Assembly (NCBI GenBank): GCA_002938045.1
Contig: PTLJ01000091.1
Location: 1 to 6,659 of the forward strand
From: Alphaproteobacteria bacterium MarineAlpha3_Bin4
Lineage (GTDB): Bacteria; Pseudomonadota; Alphaproteobacteria; Rhodospirillales; Casp-alpha2
DNA length: 6,659 nt
Direction: 5' to 3'
Shown: positions 6,406 to 6,659 of the stretch, in pieces
How the letters are laid out: every line of letters begins with the position of its first letter
How positions within the stretch are numbered: position 1 is the first letter of the stretch
Program-made: the position numbers and the translations under genes
Notes under the pieces: model-generated
Databases searched by the model: none
Told to the model about the DNA's origin: nothing
Seen by the model: the letters and a program-made list of their open reading frames with translations, nothing else

Positions 6406-6439
6406 TCAAGGACTCAGCTGCTTCCAGCTAAGTCCTTGA
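6406..6439. repeat. Long imperfect palindrome (hairpin) beside the tRNA fragment
   Basis: TCAAGGACT (6406-6414) pairs perfectly with AGTCCTTGA (6431-6439). After one C/A mismatch, AGCTG (6416-6420) pairs with CAGCT (6425-6429), leaving a CTTC loop. The result is a 15-position stem with one mismatch, the strongest hairpin in the window. It starts five bases beyond the tRNA-like CCA end. No T-run follows on either strand, so it is not a standard terminator. It could be a processing or termination structure of the original tRNA transcript, or a recombination-related site. Confidence 0.7.
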
Positions 6440-6444
6440 AAGAA

Positions 6445-6489
6445 TGGAGGGCGATGGGGGACTCGAACCCCCGACCCGCTGATTAAAAG
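6445..6489 (-). tRNA. Truncated tRNA-Lys(UUU), 3' half only; probable integration (att) scar
   Basis: Read on the minus strand, the 45 bases contain in order: anticodon loop CTTTTAA (6489-6483), anticodon stem 3' arm TCAGC (6482-6478), five-base variable loop GGGTC (6477-6473), T-stem GGGGG, T-loop TTCGAGT (6467-6461), T-stem CCCCC, acceptor 3' strand ATCGCCC (6455-6449), T at position 73 and CCA (6447-6445). The 5' side is absent: the bases before the loop do not pair with TCAGC, and no D-arm or matching acceptor strand lies to the right. The TTT anticodon indicates lysine. A 3' fragment beginning at the anticodon loop is the classic att core left by tyrosine integrases that cross over in that loop. 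It is not expected to make a functional tRNA. The U at position 73 is unusual for tRNA-Lys. Confidence 0.75.
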
Positions 6490-6531
6490 GCCTGGCCATC
6501 AAGCCTGATTTTTTAGCGATTTATCAGGTGG

Positions 6532-6659
6532 TCAGCCAGCAGCAGCCTCATCGACAACCTCTTCCGCTGCTGCCTCCTCGGCGGCGGCCGCCTCACTCAC
6601 AGCTCCAGCCTGCTCCAGCGCATCGATTGCCGTCTGTGACTCGGCAACAGCTCCACCCT
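6532..6659 (-). CDS. C-terminal 41 residues of an Ala/Glu-rich protein (partial)
   Basis: The minus strand is open from the window edge to a TGA at 6534-6532. It ends in a low-complexity acidic tail rich in Ala and Glu (for example EEAAAEEVVDEAAAG), preceded by the more ordinary segment AESQTAIDALEQAGAV. Third codon positions are mostly G or C, in line with real coding sequence. Such tails occur on many unrelated bacterial proteins, including some ribosomal and cell-envelope proteins, so no family can be named. The frame enters from outside the window and ends 42 bases before the tRNA fragment. A small inverted repeat, CCTGAT (6504-6509) with ATCAGG (6523-6528), lies just downstream of the stop but has no U-run. 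Confidence 0.5.
   Translation of the reverse strand, partial: GGAVAESQTAIDALEQAGAVSEAAAAEEAAAEEVVDEAAAG

Noticed and set aside
6259..6486. 75-codon plus-strand open frame ending GDSNPRPAD
   Set aside because: That ending is the well-known artefact of translating a tRNA gene antisense through its T-arm; the tRNA-Lys fragment explains it.
6504..6528. Terminator for the Ala/Glu-rich gene (CCTGAT/ATCAGG)
   Set aside because: Only six pairs with a 13-base loop, and no U-run on the minus strand after the stem.
6445..6600. tRNA gene interrupted by a group I intron in the anticodon loop
   Set aside because: The break position would fit, but coding-like sequence starts only 42 bases away and no 5' tRNA half is seen in the remaining 170 bases. 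A longer intron cannot be excluded from this window.
1..6659. CRISPR array, complete insertion sequence, or replication origin
   Set aside because: No regularly spaced repeats, transposase motifs, terminal inverted repeats with target duplications, or DnaA-box clusters were seen.

Overview
The window looks like chromosomal DNA from a proteobacterium. Moderately high GC, short or overlapping gene junctions, Shine-Dalgarno-type starts and a CCA-encoding tRNA remnant fit this. The protein types suggest an alphaproteobacterium such as a member of the Hyphomicrobiales, but that is an inference and a betaproteobacterium is not excluded.

Layout. At the left edge (1-82, minus) is the N-terminus of a luciferase-like flavin-dependent oxidoreductase. 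Next is a 385-base gap (83-467). It holds two back-to-back hairpins, a possible frameshifted small gene on the minus strand, and a good sigma70-type promoter pointing right. That promoter leads into a tight three-gene operon (468-3415): an extended short-chain dehydrogenase/epimerase, a two-domain GNAT acetyltransferase and a dihydrodipicolinate-synthase-family lyase. A short convergent gap separates this from a minus-strand NMT1/THI5-type periplasmic binding protein (3545-4606). Its membrane permease and ATPase are transcribed divergently to the right (4680-6215). Together these three make a complete NitT/TauT-type ABC importer.

The last 440 bases differ in character. A 15-position hairpin and a short direct repeat lie beside a 45-base fragment that matches the 3' half of a tRNA-Lys(UUU) gene on the minus strand, broken exactly at the anticodon loop. 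Beyond it is the alanine/glutamate-rich C-terminus of a minus-strand protein that runs off the window. The broken tRNA is best read as a footprint of tRNA-targeted integration.

How the genes may work together. The importer would bring a small organic molecule across the inner membrane. The lyase (Schiff-base lysine K180), the SDR-fold protein and the acetyltransferase would then process it. The substrate cannot be read from the sequence. No thiamine, riboflavin or other riboswitch was recognised. Two enzymes have non-standard active-site residues, so activities should not be copied from the best-known family members: the SDR has Cys where the catalytic Lys is expected, and the lyase has Val where DapA has Arg138.
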